A DNA stretch of 64,000 nt from CAYNHT01 sp964397485 (lineage in GTDB: Bacteria; Bacillota_I; Bacilli_A; RF39; UBA660): the NCBI GenBank assembly GCA_964397485.1, contig CAYNHT010000001.1, positions 1 through 64,000 on the forward strand, given 5' to 3'. Positions 17,120 through 26,077 of this stretch are shown here, piece after piece. The number at the start of each line of letters is the position of its first letter. The first letter of the stretch is position 1. The notes under the pieces are model-generated. The model did no database searches and was not told where the DNA came from. It worked only from the letters and a program-made list of their open reading frames with translations. A program made the translations under genes and the position numbers.

Positions 17120-17851
17120 ATGGATTATAACAATTTAAAAATACCTAATCATGTTGGTATCATTGTTGATGGTAATGGAAGATGGGCTCAAAATAAAGGA
17201 ATGGGCAGAAGTGAAGGTCATAAAGCAGGTTCTAAAAATCTAATTAATCTAAGTAAGTATATATTTTCAAAAGGAATTAAAATATTAAGTGTTTATGTTT
17301 TTTCCACTGAGAATTTTAAGCGTAGTCAAAAAGAAGTAGATTATTTGATGAACTTATTTATACTAACTTTTAAAAAAGATTTCAATAAGTTTAAAAAAGA
17401 TAATGTAAAAATAGTTTTCTCAGGGAGGCGTGAGCCACTACCTGAAAAAGTATTAGATGTAATGGATAAAGTTACAAAAGAAACTGCTAATAATACGGGT
17501 TCTATATTAAATATGTGTATAAATTATGGAGGTCATGCTGAGATTGTTGATGCAGCTAAAAAGATAAATAGTGCTATAATGCGTAATGAGATGAGTATAG
17601 ATGATTTGAATGAAGAAAATTTTAACAAATATTTATACAATGATTTACCACCTGTTGATTTTCTAATTAGAACAAGTGGTGAAATGCGAATCAGTAATTT
17701 TATGTTATGGCAAATATCATATGCAGAATTCTATTTTCCTAATATTAATTTTCCTGATTTTAATAATCAAGAATTTGACAAAGCAATTATAGAATATACC
17801 AGCCGTGATCGTAGATTTGGAGGGATAAACTATGAAAACAAGAGTCATTAG
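17120..17851 (+). CDS. uppS: Undecaprenyl diphosphate synthase (isoprenyl transferase)
   Basis: 243 residues, normal length. It condenses IPP onto FPP to make the C55 carrier lipid for wall polymers. HVGIIVDGNGRWA holds the catalytic Asp, STENFKRS is conserved, and IRTSGEMRISNFMLWQ is the C-terminal signature. The usually conserved Arg of NYGGRxEI is His here (NYGGHAEI). It overlaps cdsA by 20 bases and heads the uppS-cdsA-rseP operon seen across Bacilli. Confidence 0.95.
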   Translation: MDYNNLKIPNHVGIIVDGNGRWAQNKGMGRSEGHKAGSKNLINLSKYIFSKGIKILSVYVFSTENFKRSQKEVDYLMNLFILTFKKDFNKFKKDNVKIVFSGRREPLPEKVLDVMDKVTKETANNTGSILNMCINYGGHAEIVDAAKKINSAIMRNEMSIDDLNEENFNKYLYNDLPPVDFLIRTSGEMRISNFMLWQISYAEFYFPNINFPDFNNQEFDKAIIEYTSRDRRFGGINYENKSH

Positions 17852-18632
17852 TTCAATAATAGCTTTACTTATTTTTATACCTATTTTTATAATGGGGGGA
17901 ACAATATATAATTTAACAATTTATATTTTAGCTATTCTTTCTTTAAGAGAATTTATTGACATTAAGGAAACTAAAAAAGAAATGCCTAATTTTATTAAAT
18001 TTATATCGTACATTATTATTACGTTACTTGTTCTTTATAATATAAATAATAAGGAACTTATCTTTTCGATTGATTATAGAATTGTAGCTGGTTTATTTTT
18101 AACATTTTTATTACCTACAGTTTTATATCATGATCAATCTAAATATAGTGTGAATGATGCTTTTTATCTTATTGGTGGAATGTTTTTCTTAGGGATATCT
18201 TTTCACCTTCTAATCTTATTACATAATACAGATATTTTGCTACTTGTTTATTTATTTTTAATAACTATATTCACTGACACATTTGCTTATTTTACGGGAT
18301 TTTTAATCGGTCGTAACAAGTTATTAGAAAGTATTTCTCCTAAAAAAACCTGGGAAGGTTTAATTGGTGGGACAGTATTAGGAGTATTCGTTAGTGGTGT
18401 ATTCTTTCATGTTGTTGTTGATGATTCAGTAGCAATTAATGTACTAATACTTATGACAACATTCTTATCTATTTTAGGACAATTTGGGGATTTAGCATTC
18501 TCAGCAATCAAAAGATATTTTGGTCGTAAGGACTTTTCTAATCTTATGCCAGGACATGGTGGTGTCTTAGATAGATTGGATAGCATTATATTTGTAATGC
18601 TAGGTTATATGTTTTTTATAGCAATTATATAG
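17832..18632 (+). CDS. cdsA: Phosphatidate cytidylyltransferase
   Basis: 266 residues with about eight membrane helices. It makes CDP-diacylglycerol from phosphatidate and CTP. The family signature SAIKRYFGRKDFSNLMPGHG, followed by GVLDRLDSI, sits near the C terminus and carries the metal-binding Asp residues. The start at 17832 overlaps uppS, with GGAGGG inside the uppS end. Confidence 0.95.
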   Translation: MKTRVISSIIALLIFIPIFIMGGTIYNLTIYILAILSLREFIDIKETKKEMPNFIKFISYIIITLLVLYNINNKELIFSIDYRIVAGLFLTFLLPTVLYHDQSKYSVNDAFYLIGGMFFLGISFHLLILLHNTDILLLVYLFLITIFTDTFAYFTGFLIGRNKLLESISPKKTWEGLIGGTVLGVFVSGVFFHVVVDDSVAINVLILMTTFLSILGQFGDLAFSAIKRYFGRKDFSNLMPGHGGVLDRLDSIIFVMLGYMFFIAII

Positions 18633-18645
18633 AAAAGGTGATTAA

Positions 18646-19686
18646 ATGACTCTCTTATATTTCATTTTAGTTTTAGGAGTAACAGTTTTTATTCATGAAT
18701 TAGGACATTTCATATTTGCCAAAAGAGCAGGTATATATGTTTATGAATTTGCACTAGGAATGGGACCAAAGTTATTTAAGTTTAAACGAAAAAATGATGA
18801 AACAGTATACTCAATTCGTTTACTACCAATAGGTGGTTATGTTCAGATGGCCGGTGAAGAAATTGAAGTTGATGATAACATTCCAATGGATAGAAGAATG
18901 CAATCTAAGGGATGGTGGCAACGATTTTTAACAATTATTGCTGGTGTATTATTTAATTTCATTTTAGCTATTATATTATTATTTACAGTTGCAATGATAA
19001 ATGGTGCTCCAGAAAGTAAACCATATATCGGGGTAATAGATAGTAATTATCCTATTGCTCAAACAGAACTACAATCAGGAGATCTGATTACAAAAATAAA
19101 TGGTATAAAAGTTGGTTCGGTTGATCGTTTAGTTTTAGAATTGCAAATTAATACCGGTAAAGAAATAAACATACAAACTAAGGATAGCAGTGGCAATATA
19201 AAAAACGTTAAAGTTTCACCTGTTAAGGAAGAAATAGATGGTACTGAGTATTATAGATACGGCTTTTCTTTAAGTAACGATATTGATAAAGGTATTATTC
19301 CATCTATAAAATACGCATTTGTAAAAACGGGTAATTTAATTGAACAAATGTTTTTAATAATTGGAGCCCTTGTTACAGGAAAATTAAGTTTAAATAATCT
19401 TGCAGGACCAGTTGGCATATTTAATATAGTTGGTGAATCTGCAAAGGCTGGATTTGTAAACTTGATTTATTTAATTGGCTTTTTAAGTATCAACGTAGGA
19501 TTTATAAATTTACTTCCAATTCCAGCTTTTGATGGAGGTCGTTTATTATTCCTTATTATAGAAAAAATAATGCGTAAACCAATAAATCCTAAAGTAGAAA
19601 ATATTATTCATACAGTTGGTTTTGTATTTCTAATGTCACTCATGATAATTATTACTTATAATGATATATTATGTTTATTCAAGTAA
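18646..19686 (+). CDS. rseP: RIP zinc metalloprotease RseP/RasP (M50)
   Basis: 346 residues, four membrane segments. The site-2 protease motifs are HELGH (about residue 18) and the C-terminal PAFDGGRLLF, with a PDZ domain between (about 115-200, IGVIDSNYPIAQTELQSGD). It cuts membrane-embedded anti-sigma factors and leftover signal peptides. It ends the uppS-cdsA-rseP operon; dxr and proS, often adjacent, are not here (proS is at 43275). Confidence 0.95.
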   Translation: MTLLYFILVLGVTVFIHELGHFIFAKRAGIYVYEFALGMGPKLFKFKRKNDETVYSIRLLPIGGYVQMAGEEIEVDDNIPMDRRMQSKGWWQRFLTIIAGVLFNFILAIILLFTVAMINGAPESKPYIGVIDSNYPIAQTELQSGDLITKINGIKVGSVDRLVLELQINTGKEINIQTKDSSGNIKNVKVSPVKEEIDGTEYYRYGFSLSNDIDKGIIPSIKYAFVKTGNLIEQMFLIIGALVTGKLSLNNLAGPVGIFNIVGESAKAGFVNLIYLIGFLSINVGFINLLPIPAFDGGRLLFLIIEKIMRKPINPKVENIIHTVGFVFLMSLMIIITYNDILCLFK

Positions 19687-19714
19687 AAAAGTTAAGAATT
19701 AACCTTAACTTTTT
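19685..19714. terminator. Bidirectional terminator between rseP and pyrG
   Basis: AAAAAAGTTAAG pairs with CTTAACTTTTTT, flanked by A's and T's; it covers the pyrG stop codon. Confidence 0.8.
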
Positions 19715-21329
19715 TTGTTGAAATTTTATTTTTGTTATCAATGCTTGCTTTAACAAAAGATTTAAATAAAGGATGACACCTTGTTGGTCTACTTTTAAAT
19801 TCTGGATGGAATTGACAAGCAATGAAATGAGGATGGGTAGGTAATTCAATAATTTCTACCAAGTTACTTTCCTCATTAATACCTGAAAAAACAATCCCGT
19901 TTTCTTCTAATATTTGTTTATATTTATTATTAAATTCATATCTATGTCTGTGTCTTTCAATAATAACATCTTGATTGTAATCAGCATATGCTAATGTGTC
20001 TTTAATAAGTTTACATTTATAATTTCCAAGACGCAGAGTGCCTCCCATATTAATGACTGATTTTTGATCAGACATTAAATCAATTATTGGAATTGGGCAA
20101 ACCTCGTCAAATTCTGTAGAAGAGGCATCTTTTAACCCGCATACATTTCTTGCAAATTCGATAACAGCAAGTTGCAATCCAAGGCAAATACCTAAAAATG
20201 GAATATTATTTTCTCTAGCATACTTAATAGCAGTTATTTTACCTTCAATTCCACGAGTACCAAATCCACCAGGAATTAAAATACCTTTAATATTTTTAAA
20301 TATTTGTTTTAAATCAACATTACATTCAAGTTCTTCGGCATCAATCCAATTGATTTTGACTTTAGTATTATACTTATAACCTGCATGTTTTAAAGCTTCA
20401 GCCACTGATAAGTATGCATCATGTAATTCTACATATTTACCTACAAGTGCTATTTCAACTTCATTATCTAGATTATCAACAACACTAACTAAATTTTCCC
20501 ATTCTTTAATATCAATTTTAGAAATAGGTAATTTGAAATGATTTAATACTATTTCATCTATATTTTGATTATGGAAATTAAGTGGAATTTGATAAATATT
20601 TTTTACATCAATCGCCTCAATAACATTGTCAGTAGGAATACTACAATAAAGGGATAATTTCTTTTTTATATCATCATCTAAAGTAAGTGGTGTTCTACAA
20701 ACAATTATGTCTGGTTGAATTCCAAGTCCACGTAATTCCATAACACTATGTTGTGTTGGTTTAGTTTTAAGTTCTCCTGACCCAAATATATAGGGGATTA
20801 ATGTCGTGTGTACAAATAAAGTGTTGTCACGACCTAGTTCATGTCTAATTTGTCTTAGTGTTTCTAAAAACGAAAGCGATTCTATATCACCGATTGTTCC
20901 TCCTATTTCAGTTATTACAATATCGGCATTTGAAGAAGATCCAGCTTCATACACTTTGCTTTTAATTTCATTTGTTATATGCGGCACTATTTGAACAGTA
21001 CCACCTAAATAGTCACCACGTCTTTCTTTTTCAATGACTGACGAATAAATTTTCCCAGTTGTAATACTAGAAGTATAATTTAACTCTTCATCGATAAATC
21101 TTTCGTAGTGTCCTAAATCTAAATCAGTTTCACTACCATCTGCGGTAACGAAAACCTCACCATGTTGATAAGGTGACATGGTACCAGGATCCACATTAAT
21201 GTATGGATCAAATTTTTGCATAAATACCTTATACCCGCGGGATTTTAATAATAAAGCTAAAGATGAAGCTGTAATCCCTTTTCCTAAACCGGAAACAACT
21301 CCACCAGTTACGAATACATATTTTGTCAT
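19692..21329 (-). CDS. pyrG: CTP synthase
   Basis: 545 residues from the ATG at 21329, with GGAGG eight bases upstream; an in-frame TTG further out lies on that site. The N-terminal amidoligase domain has TGGVVSGLGKGITASSLA (P-loop) and DPYINVDPGTMSPYQHGEVF. The C-terminal class I glutaminase has GGFGTRG, LGICLGLQ with the catalytic Cys, and HPEF with the catalytic His. It makes CTP from UTP and glutamine, feeding among others the CdsA reaction. It stands alone, with a possible leader attenuator. Confidence 0.97.
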   Translation of the reverse strand: MTKYVFVTGGVVSGLGKGITASSLALLLKSRGYKVFMQKFDPYINVDPGTMSPYQHGEVFVTADGSETDLDLGHYERFIDEELNYTSSITTGKIYSSVIEKERRGDYLGGTVQIVPHITNEIKSKVYEAGSSSNADIVITEIGGTIGDIESLSFLETLRQIRHELGRDNTLFVHTTLIPYIFGSGELKTKPTQHSVMELRGLGIQPDIIVCRTPLTLDDDIKKKLSLYCSIPTDNVIEAIDVKNIYQIPLNFHNQNIDEIVLNHFKLPISKIDIKEWENLVSVVDNLDNEVEIALVGKYVELHDAYLSVAEALKHAGYKYNTKVKINWIDAEELECNVDLKQIFKNIKGILIPGGFGTRGIEGKITAIKYARENNIPFLGICLGLQLAVIEFARNVCGLKDASSTEFDEVCPIPIIDLMSDQKSVINMGGTLRLGNYKCKLIKDTLAYADYNQDVIIERHRHRYEFNNKYKQILEENGIVFSGINEESNLVEIIELPTHPHFIACQFHPEFKSRPTRCHPLFKSFVKASIDNKNKISTKKVKVNS

Positions 21330-21350
21330 TACATACACCTCCAAAATAAC

Positions 21351-21378
21351 AAAAAAAAGTCTAGAGAACTTCTAGGCT
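21351..21378 (-). promoter_or_regulatory. Candidate attenuator in pyrG leader
   Basis: On the minus strand a -10 TATAAT (21391-21386) is followed within about 10 bases by a hairpin, CTAGA-AGTTC-TCTAG, and eight T's, all before the pyrG Shine-Dalgarno. A terminator-like hairpin at this place recalls CTP-sensing attenuation of pyrG in Bacilli. The GGGC start typical of that mechanism is not seen. Confidence 0.5.
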
Positions 21379-21442
21379 CTCTTAAATTATATCATTCTTA
21401 AAAAAAATATTCAAATATTTTTTGATAATTATTTTAATTTTG

Positions 21443-21471
21443 TTGAAACAAATTTTTTATTCTAGTATAAT
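21443..21471 (+). promoter_or_regulatory. SigA promoter before 21536 gene
   Basis: TTGAAA at 21443 and TATAAT at 21466, spacer 17; divergent from the pyrG promoter. Confidence 0.65.
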
Positions 21472-21535
21472 TAATATATAATTTACATCATTATAACATA
21501 TCAAACTTTTTAATTTTATTGTAAAGGGGCGATCG

Positions 21536-21877
21536 ATGATGAATGAAGTTCGTTTAGAAAAAGTATTTAAAGCTACTCGTAATTATGACGATATAGTTAA
21601 TTTTAATTATGGTGTACATGATTTTGTATCTAAAAAAATTATTAATTATTATCAGGATTACGTTTTAGATAGTGATAATAGGGTGGATAATCAAAATTTA
21701 TTAGAATTTTTGGATATTTCAGTAAATGAATATATAAAAAATCCTAAATTTTATAAATATGTTCAAAATGCATTCCAGGATATTATTAGTAATGAAATTG
21801 TTTATATAATGATTAATTTATATAAACAATATGAAGAAGATAAAATCAAGGATATTGAAAATACTAAATGGCTTTGA
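21536..21877 (+). CDS. Hypothetical protein, 113 aa
   Basis: Not recognised. ATGATG start with AAGGGG upstream. It is a helical, soluble, charged protein rich in Asn/Tyr/Ile without Cys, ending in KWL. It lies 93 bases before the ABC transporter pair and may be read with it, though a further promoter in between is possible. Confidence 0.7.
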   Translation: MMNEVRLEKVFKATRNYDDIVNFNYGVHDFVSKKIINYYQDYVLDSDNRVDNQNLLEFLDISVNEYIKNPKFYKYVQNAFQDIISNEIVYIMINLYKQYEEDKIKDIENTKWL

Positions 21878-21970
21878 TTGTTATTTATTACCAATAAGGG
21901 TTGAAAACAAACCTTATATGTAGTATAATTTTACACGGACACGATTAATATTATAAAGGGAGTTGAAAAC

Positions 21971-22870
21971 ATGTTGAAGGTTACTAATGTAAGTAAGTAT
22001 TACGGTAATTTTTTAGCAGTAGATGATCTATCGTTTACTGTTAAGCCAGGTGAAATATTTGGCTTATTAGGAATAAATGGTGCTGGTAAAACAACAACGT
22101 TTAGAATGATTATGGGGTTATTAGATCAAAGTAGCGGTGATATTACCTTAAATGGCGAAAAAATTAATTATAGCGTTACTGATCAAATTGGTTTTTTGAC
22201 TGAGGAAAGAAGTTTACTTACTAAAATGACAGTAAAAGAGCAATGCTTATTTTATGGTACATTAAAAGGGATGAGTAAAGAAAAGATTTTAAGTAGATTA
22301 GATGAATTACTACTTAAATTTGGAGTTCCTGAATATAAAGATAAAAAAATAAAAGAATTATCTAAAGGTAATCAACAAAAAATACAGTTTATTACAGCTA
22401 TAATTAATGAACCTAAATTGTTGATCTTAGATGAGCCATTTTCTGGGCTGGACCCATTTAATGTTGAATTGTTTAAAAGTGAGATTGTTGAGATGACAGC
22501 TAAAGGCAGCATGATAATTTTTTCATCACATAGAATGGAACATGTTGAACTATTTTGTAAAAAGTTAGTTGTATTATTAAATGGTAAAGCTGTTATTGAT
22601 GGATATTTAAAAGATATAAAAGAAAAATATCGTAAGAAAAATATTTTTATCAAAGGTGATCTTACTAAAGATGAATTAGAAAAAATTTCTGGAGTTGTTC
22701 AAGTTATTGAAAAAGCTGATGAGTGGGAAGTTAAAATTGAAAATAATGAAATAGCTTCCAAGGTGTTTGAAAAAATTAGTAAGAAAAAAAATATTACTAA
22801 ATTTGTTGTGGAAGAACCATCACTAAACGAAATATTTGTTGCAAAAGTAGGTGAAAGCTATGAGAAGTAA
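21971..22870 (+). CDS. ABC transporter ATP-binding protein (NatA-like)
   Basis: 299 residues: Walker A GINGAGKTT, Q-loop region, signature LSKGNQQKIQ, Walker B LLILDEPFSGLDP and the switch His in SSHRMEHV. The C-terminal 80 residues form the small domain typical of NatA/YhaQ exporter ATPases. It energises the permease encoded next, whose start it overlaps by 11 bases. The substrate is uncertain; Na+ or peptide/antibiotic export are the usual roles. Confidence 0.92.
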   Translation: MLKVTNVSKYYGNFLAVDDLSFTVKPGEIFGLLGINGAGKTTTFRMIMGLLDQSSGDITLNGEKINYSVTDQIGFLTEERSLLTKMTVKEQCLFYGTLKGMSKEKILSRLDELLLKFGVPEYKDKKIKELSKGNQQKIQFITAIINEPKLLILDEPFSGLDPFNVELFKSEIVEMTAKGSMIIFSSHRMEHVELFCKKLVVLLNGKAVIDGYLKDIKEKYRKKNIFIKGDLTKDELEKISGVVQVIEKADEWEVKIENNEIASKVFEKISKKKNITKFVVEEPSLNEIFVAKVGESYEK

Positions 22871-24182
22871 GCTAAATTATTTAATAGGCATTAGCTTAAA
22901 ACGTAAAATAAAAACTAAATGGTTTGTTATCGCAAATGCAATTTTGGCTGTTGTCATTATGGGGATTATTAATGTTGATAGTATTATTAATTTCTTTGGT
23001 GGTGATTTTGGTGAAAAACAAAAGATTTATGTAGTTGATAATACGACAATAGCTTATGACCTTTTTGATGAACAGATAAAACAATCAAATAATATTTTAA
23101 AAGGAAATGATTCAGAACCTCCTTATGAGGTAATACTTTATGATAAGAGTTTAGATGAAGCTAAGAAATTGGTTGAAGAAAGCAAAAAAAATATGGTATT
23201 AGTATTTGATGTAAGCGAAGATAATATAATGGAGGCTACTCTTATTACAGAAGGGTATATCGATACTATTGATTATCAGTTGATTAGTAATGCAATTAAC
23301 AATACCAAAATTATTATTGCTATACAAGAGTCAAATATTTCACCGGATGAATTTAGTAAAATATATTCTCCAATTGAAATAAAAAGAGTATATATAGATG
23401 AAAATAAAAAAAGTGAAGATGAAGGAATGGAAATGATTATGGCAACTGTATTTCCAGTCATAATACTACCGTTTTTCATGTTGACAATTTTCTTAGTACA
23501 AATGATTGGTGCTGAGGTAAATGATGAAAAAACAACAAGAGGAATGGAAATTATTATTTCTAATGTCTCTCCTAAAACGCATTTTTTTGCCAAGGTAATT
23601 GCTGGTAATTTATTTGTATTATTTCAAGGATTATTATTGTTTACTTTTGGTAGTTTAGGCCTTTTAATTAGAAAATTAATTGGTGGTAATGAAATAGTAA
23701 ATGGTCTAGGTGAAGGATTTAATAATATCATTAGTAAAGTATTAGAAACAGGATTAGGCGAACAATTAGTATTAATAATTCCTCTTGCATTAATTTTGAT
23801 GATATTAACATTCATTGCTTACTCACTTCTTGCTGGAATTTTAGCATCCATGACAACTAACATCGAAGATTTCCAACAACTACAAACACCTATTATAATA
23901 ATTTCACTAATTGGTTATTATTTAGCAATGATGGCAGGTATGTTTGAAGGAGCCGCATTTATAAGAGCCCTTTCTTATGTTCCGTTAATATCGGCAATTT
24001 TATCGCCATCATTATTAGTTCTAGGTCAAATTGGTGTAATTGATGTTGTTATATCTATAGTAATAACTTTAGGATTTAATTATGTATTAATTAAATATGG
24101 ATTAAAGATATATAAGGTTGGAATACTTAATTATTCTTCTTCTGACTTATGGAAGAAAATGTTCAAAGCAATTAAAAATTAG
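22860..24182 (+). CDS. ABC-2 type exporter permease (NatB/YhaP-like)
   Basis: 440 residues from the ATG at 22860, with AGGTG upstream inside the ATPase gene. One N-terminal membrane helix is followed by a large extracytoplasmic domain of about 160 residues and then five or six C-terminal helices, the layout of NatB-type ABC-2 permeases. ETTRGMEII-like text (KTTRGMEIIISNVSP) is the coupling-helix signature. It pairs with the ATPase directly upstream. Confidence 0.9.
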   Translation: MRSKLNYLIGISLKRKIKTKWFVIANAILAVVIMGIINVDSIINFFGGDFGEKQKIYVVDNTTIAYDLFDEQIKQSNNILKGNDSEPPYEVILYDKSLDEAKKLVEESKKNMVLVFDVSEDNIMEATLITEGYIDTIDYQLISNAINNTKIIIAIQESNISPDEFSKIYSPIEIKRVYIDENKKSEDEGMEMIMATVFPVIILPFFMLTIFLVQMIGAEVNDEKTTRGMEIIISNVSPKTHFFAKVIAGNLFVLFQGLLLFTFGSLGLLIRKLIGGNEIVNGLGEGFNNIISKVLETGLGEQLVLIIPLALILMILTFIAYSLLAGILASMTTNIEDFQQLQTPIIIISLIGYYLAMMAGMFEGAAFIRALSYVPLISAILSPSLLVLGQIGVIDVVISIVITLGFNYVLIKYGLKIYKVGILNYSSSDLWKKMFKAIKN

Positions 24183-24205
24183 TCTAGTTCTCTAGACTTT
24201 TTTTT
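24181..24205 (+). terminator. Terminator after ABC permease
   Basis: Stem AGTCTAG/CTAGACT with a TTCT loop and eight T's. Confidence 0.85.
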
Positions 24206-24221
24206 GTTATAATATATTTAT

Positions 24222-24308
24222 GCAAGAGTGGTGGAATTGGTAGACACGCAGGCTTGAGGGGCTTGTGAAATTCGTTTCGTGTGGGTTCAAGTCCCATCTT
24301 TTGCACCA
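24222..24308 (+). tRNA. tRNA-Leu (GAG)
   Basis: The acceptor arm GCAAGAG (24222) pairs with CTTTTGC (24298-24304, one G-U). The discriminator A and an encoded CCA end at 24308. The anticodon loop TTGAGGG gives anticodon GAG, the long variable arm is present, and the T-arm GGGTTCAAGTCCC is normal. It reads CUU/CUC. CCA is encoded. Confidence 0.95.
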
Positions 24309-24319
24309 TAATAGTATTC

Positions 24320-24342
24320 AACTCTATAAGTAGAGTTTTTTT
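24320..24342 (+). terminator. Terminator after tRNA-Leu
   Basis: Stem AACTCTA/TAGAGTT with a four-base loop, then T's. Confidence 0.75.
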
Positions 24343-24420
24343 GTGAAAGAATAATATTTATAAAAAAAATGTGATACAATTATTTAAATATATATATTTA
24401 AAATATGGGGTGGTTTTATA

Positions 24421-25131
24421 ATGGCAATGTGGAATCCATGGAGGGGTTGTAAAAAATGTAGTGATGGTTGTAAGTATTGTTATATTCATAAAGGTGACTT
24501 TAAAAGAGATGTTAATACAAATATTATCGTTAAGACAAAGGAATTTTGTAAGCCTATTGAAAGAACAAAAGATGGTGAATATAAAATTAAATCAGGAATT
24601 GTATATATGTGCTTTTCTACAGATTTTTTAATTGAAGAGGCTGATGATTTTAGAAATGATTGTTGGAAGATAATAAAAGAAAGATCAGATTTAACTTTTT
24701 TATTTTTAACCAAGAGAATAGATAGATTTTTAAAATGTATCCCAAGTGATTGGAATGATGGATATGATAATGTAATTGTTTGTTGTACAGTAGAAAATCA
24801 AAAAAATGCAGATTATAAGTTATCTATTTTTAAAAAATTACCTATTAAACATAAGTGTATAACAGCCCAACCATTATTAGAAAAGATCAATATAGAAAAG
24901 TATCTAGATAATATAGAACTTGTTGTCGTTGGGGGAGAATCTGATTACAATGCAAGAATACTTGACTATAGCTGGGTATTGGATATAAGAGAACAATGTA
25001 TTAAAAATAATGTGAATTTTGAATTTAGACAATGTGGCACACATTTTATAAAAGATGGTAAGAGGTATAAGATTGAGACAAAAAATCTATGTAGGCAAGC
25101 TAAGAATGCTAATATTAACTACTATAATTAA
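24421..25131 (+). CDS. DUF5131 family protein (phage Gp37/Gp68-like)
   Basis: 236 residues. It begins WNPWRGCKKCSDGCKYCY, a Cys-rich motif of the DUF5131 family that resembles a radical SAM cluster site. FLTKRIDRF and VVVGGESDYNARILDYSWV are also typical. Members occur on phages, plasmids and bacterial chromosomes, often beside restriction or toxin genes; their biochemical role is not settled. It follows tRNA-Leu, but I see no duplicated tRNA end that would mark an attachment site. The ATG has a weak GGGGTGG site upstream. Confidence 0.85.
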   Translation: MAMWNPWRGCKKCSDGCKYCYIHKGDFKRDVNTNIIVKTKEFCKPIERTKDGEYKIKSGIVYMCFSTDFLIEEADDFRNDCWKIIKERSDLTFLFLTKRIDRFLKCIPSDWNDGYDNVIVCCTVENQKNADYKLSIFKKLPIKHKCITAQPLLEKINIEKYLDNIELVVVGGESDYNARILDYSWVLDIREQCIKNNVNFEFRQCGTHFIKDGKRYKIETKNLCRQAKNANINYYN

Positions 25132-25218
25132 TGTGTTTTTTAATTTTTAAGGACTATTTAAAAAGTTACCATTAATATGATATAATAAAAAAGAAGAAAA
25201 TACAGGAGGTGAATTACA

Positions 25219-25425
25219 GTGAAAGAATACAAGAAAATAAGAATTAATTTATCTTCATGGTTAAGGAAGCCAGAAGAAGATTATGTTGAAATAGCTAATA
25301 AGGAAGCAAGAGATGGCTGGGAATTAGTTCAAGTTTTCGCACCACCTATAGCTGGGTATGGATATGCAAAATATTTTGAAGTAATTTTAGTAAGAGAAAA
25401 AAATAATAATGATGATAGATACTAA
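25219..25425 (+). CDS. Small DUF4177-like protein
   Basis: 68 residues, GTG start with AGGAGGTGA. The core EIANKEARDGWELVQVFAPP...YFEVILVREK is the DUF4177 pattern (strand-helix-strand with GWELV). No function is known. It probably stands alone. Confidence 0.75.
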   Translation: MKEYKKIRINLSSWLRKPEEDYVEIANKEARDGWELVQVFAPPIAGYGYAKYFEVILVREKNNNDDRY

Positions 25426-25484
25426 TATTTCTTTTATAAATGTATACTATTAATTATTAAATAAACATTAAGGAGGTTTCATAT

Positions 25485-26060
25485 ATGGAAAAAAAAGTTG
25501 TATCAAACATCCTTGAAGAAGTTCTTGAAGAATTAAGAAGTATAGAATGTATTGCTAATGAATTGTCAGAAGAATTAACTTTTGATAGTAAAAGTCATTT
25601 CGGATTAAAAAAAACTAATAAACTTAAACATATGTTATCAAATTTAAGAAAAAAATTAATTAATAATATTGATGATATTGAAGAGGTTGTAATGCTAGAA
25701 GAGGTCATTGTAAAACCTGGTGAAGTTAAGAGGATAAAGACAAATATTGATAACATTATTATTGATAGTGACGATCATTTTCTTGACTTTTCGATTGAAG
25801 GAATATTACCATTAAACGGTAATCTTATGTTTTCGTTAGAACAAGAAAAAATTGATAATTCTAACAATGTTAGACATTATATTGTTGTTAATAATATACT
25901 TGCTAATGAAATTTATGAACAATATGATCTTGCAGGTTATCATTATTGTAAGGCTACCAATAGTAGAGTTTTTACTCCTGGTATTTATCTTATCGACGAA
26001 GGACAATCAATAGGGATAGTCATTCGTAGAGAAAAGCAAAAAGTGAAAATAATGAAATAA
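25485..26060 (+). CDS. Hypothetical protein, 191 aa
   Basis: Not recognised. AAGGAGG precedes the ATG. The N-terminal third is helical and charged (EEVLEELRSIECIANELSEE), possibly coiled. The rest is beta-rich with an EEVIVKPGEVKRI segment and a closing GIYLIDEGQSIGIVIRREK, giving the look of a small beta-sandwich. No signal peptide. It is 17 bases ahead of the next membrane protein gene, so an operon is likely. Confidence 0.75.
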   Translation: MEKKVVSNILEEVLEELRSIECIANELSEELTFDSKSHFGLKKTNKLKHMLSNLRKKLINNIDDIEEVVMLEEVIVKPGEVKRIKTNIDNIIIDSDDHFLDFSIEGILPLNGNLMFSLEQEKIDNSNNVRHYIVVNNILANEIYEQYDLAGYHYCKATNSRVFTPGIYLIDEGQSIGIVIRREKQKVKIMK

Positions 26061-26077
26061 TTGGAAAGGGGATATTT

